From an uncultured Eubacteriaceae bacterium (lineage in GTDB: Bacteria > Bacillota > Clostridia > Lachnospirales > CAG-274): a stretch of 64,000 nucleotides of DNA. Made by a program: the position numbers and the translations under genes. Positions 63,464 to 64,000 of this stretch are shown piece after piece; the stretch's first letter is position 1; each line of letters starts with the position of its first letter. The stretch covers positions 1-64,000 of the forward strand of contig CAMMIW010000003.1 of the NCBI GenBank assembly GCA_946497035.1, read 5' to 3'. The notes beneath the pieces are model-generated. The model was not told where the DNA came from, did not search any database, and saw only the letters and a program-made list of their open reading frames with translations.

Positions 63464-64000
63464 TGAATATAGTTTTTATGGGTACACCCGATTTTGCAGT
63501 AGAAACTTTAAAAAAGCTTATAGAAAAGCATAATGTAATAGCAGTTATATCTCAACCAGATAAACCTAAAGGTAGAGGTAAAAAGCTTGTTCATACACCA
63601 GTAAAACAATTTGCCCTTGATAATGGTATAGAAAAAATTTATCAACCTGAAAAAATAAGAGATGAAAATTTTGTTAAAGAGCTTGAAAGTTTAAATGCAG
63701 ATTTATTTGTTGTTGTAGCTTATGGCCAAATATTACCAGAATCTGTTTTAAATATACCAAAATATAGTTGTATTAATGTTCACGGTTCATTATTACCTAA
63801 ATATAGAGGTGCAGCGCCTATCCAATGGTCTATAATAAATGGTGAAGAAAAAACAGGTGTAACTATTATGTATATGGAAAAAGGTATGGATACAGGTGAT
63901 ATGATATTAAAAGAAGAAATAATTATAGAGCCAACAGAAACTTATAAAACATTACACGATAAAATGAGTATTGTAGGTGCAGATGCACTCATTAAAACCC
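63464..64000 (+). CDS. fmt: Methionyl-tRNA formyltransferase, N-terminal part
   Basis: 179 residues before the window ends. Starts MNIVFMGTPDFAVETLKKLI and has SQPDKPKGRGKKL, then INVHGSLLPKYRGAAPIQWSIINGE near 105-130, which holds the catalytic Asn/His formyl-transfer region, and GMDTGDM. Paired with def, which reverses its product. AAGGAG precedes the ATG at 63464. Truncated only by the window edge. Confidence 0.96.

Overview
The window reads as the chromosome of a very AT-rich, endospore-forming Clostridia-type Firmicute; I would guess Lachnospirales, by inference only. The evidence is strong AGGAGG ribosome-binding sites, almost exclusive use of A/T-ending codons, sporulation genes (spoIIQ-like and spoVAE), Firmicute gene blocks (ylxM-ffh-rpsP-khpA, rpsB-tsf-pyrH-frr, yqhQ-prmC-prfA, remA-gmk-rpoZ-priA-def-fmt) and several class-typical families (long one-chain PurL, TmcAL, RemA). 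I saw no tRNA, rRNA, transposon, prophage or CRISPR array.

Layout. 1-10.6 kb holds housekeeping genes: the 5' part of gap, a 32-residue membrane peptide, tgt-purL, a THUMP RNA methyltransferase, an orphan PTS-IIC-like permease, rplS, an unknown gene and rbgA. A NhaC-type antiporter follows (10.7-12.2 kb). From 12.4 to 26.1 kb one promoter appears to drive an eight-gene minus-strand operon. It carries three lidless Hsp70s (one fused to a von Willebrand A domain), a fourth Hsp70 with a ruined nucleotide site, a coiled-coil protein ending in a GrpE-like wing, a TPR protein and two large proteins that together look like one split polypeptide. This is the most unusual part of the window.

26.2-33.3 kb has a CobD-like PLP enzyme, a GltD-like flavoprotein, rpsU-yqeY, the SRP/S16 block, a secreted CAP protein and spoVAE. 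From 33.6 to 43.9 kb a second minus-strand operon encodes GH20, GH18, M17 peptidase, GH29, a CBM9-like protein, a transglutaminase-fold protein and GH130. None has a visible signal peptide, so it looks like an intracellular glycan or glycopeptide dismantling pathway whose importer lies elsewhere.

44-49 kb contains three small unknown genes and the oxygen-dependent class Ia ribonucleotide reductase nrdAB. After that come tmcAL, the translation-factor block, an RsgI-like lipoprotein with an acidic tail encoded by 42-nt repeats, yqhQ-prmC-prfA, spoIIQ and the remA-to-fmt block, with fmt running off the right edge.

Transcription units are well delimited: perfect inverted repeats separate convergent genes, and several near-consensus sigma-A promoters with exact 17-bp spacers can be read directly. 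Start sites were moved from the longest frame to the nearest well-spaced Shine-Dalgarno sequence where these disagreed. Functional names rest on remembered family motifs; no database search was run.
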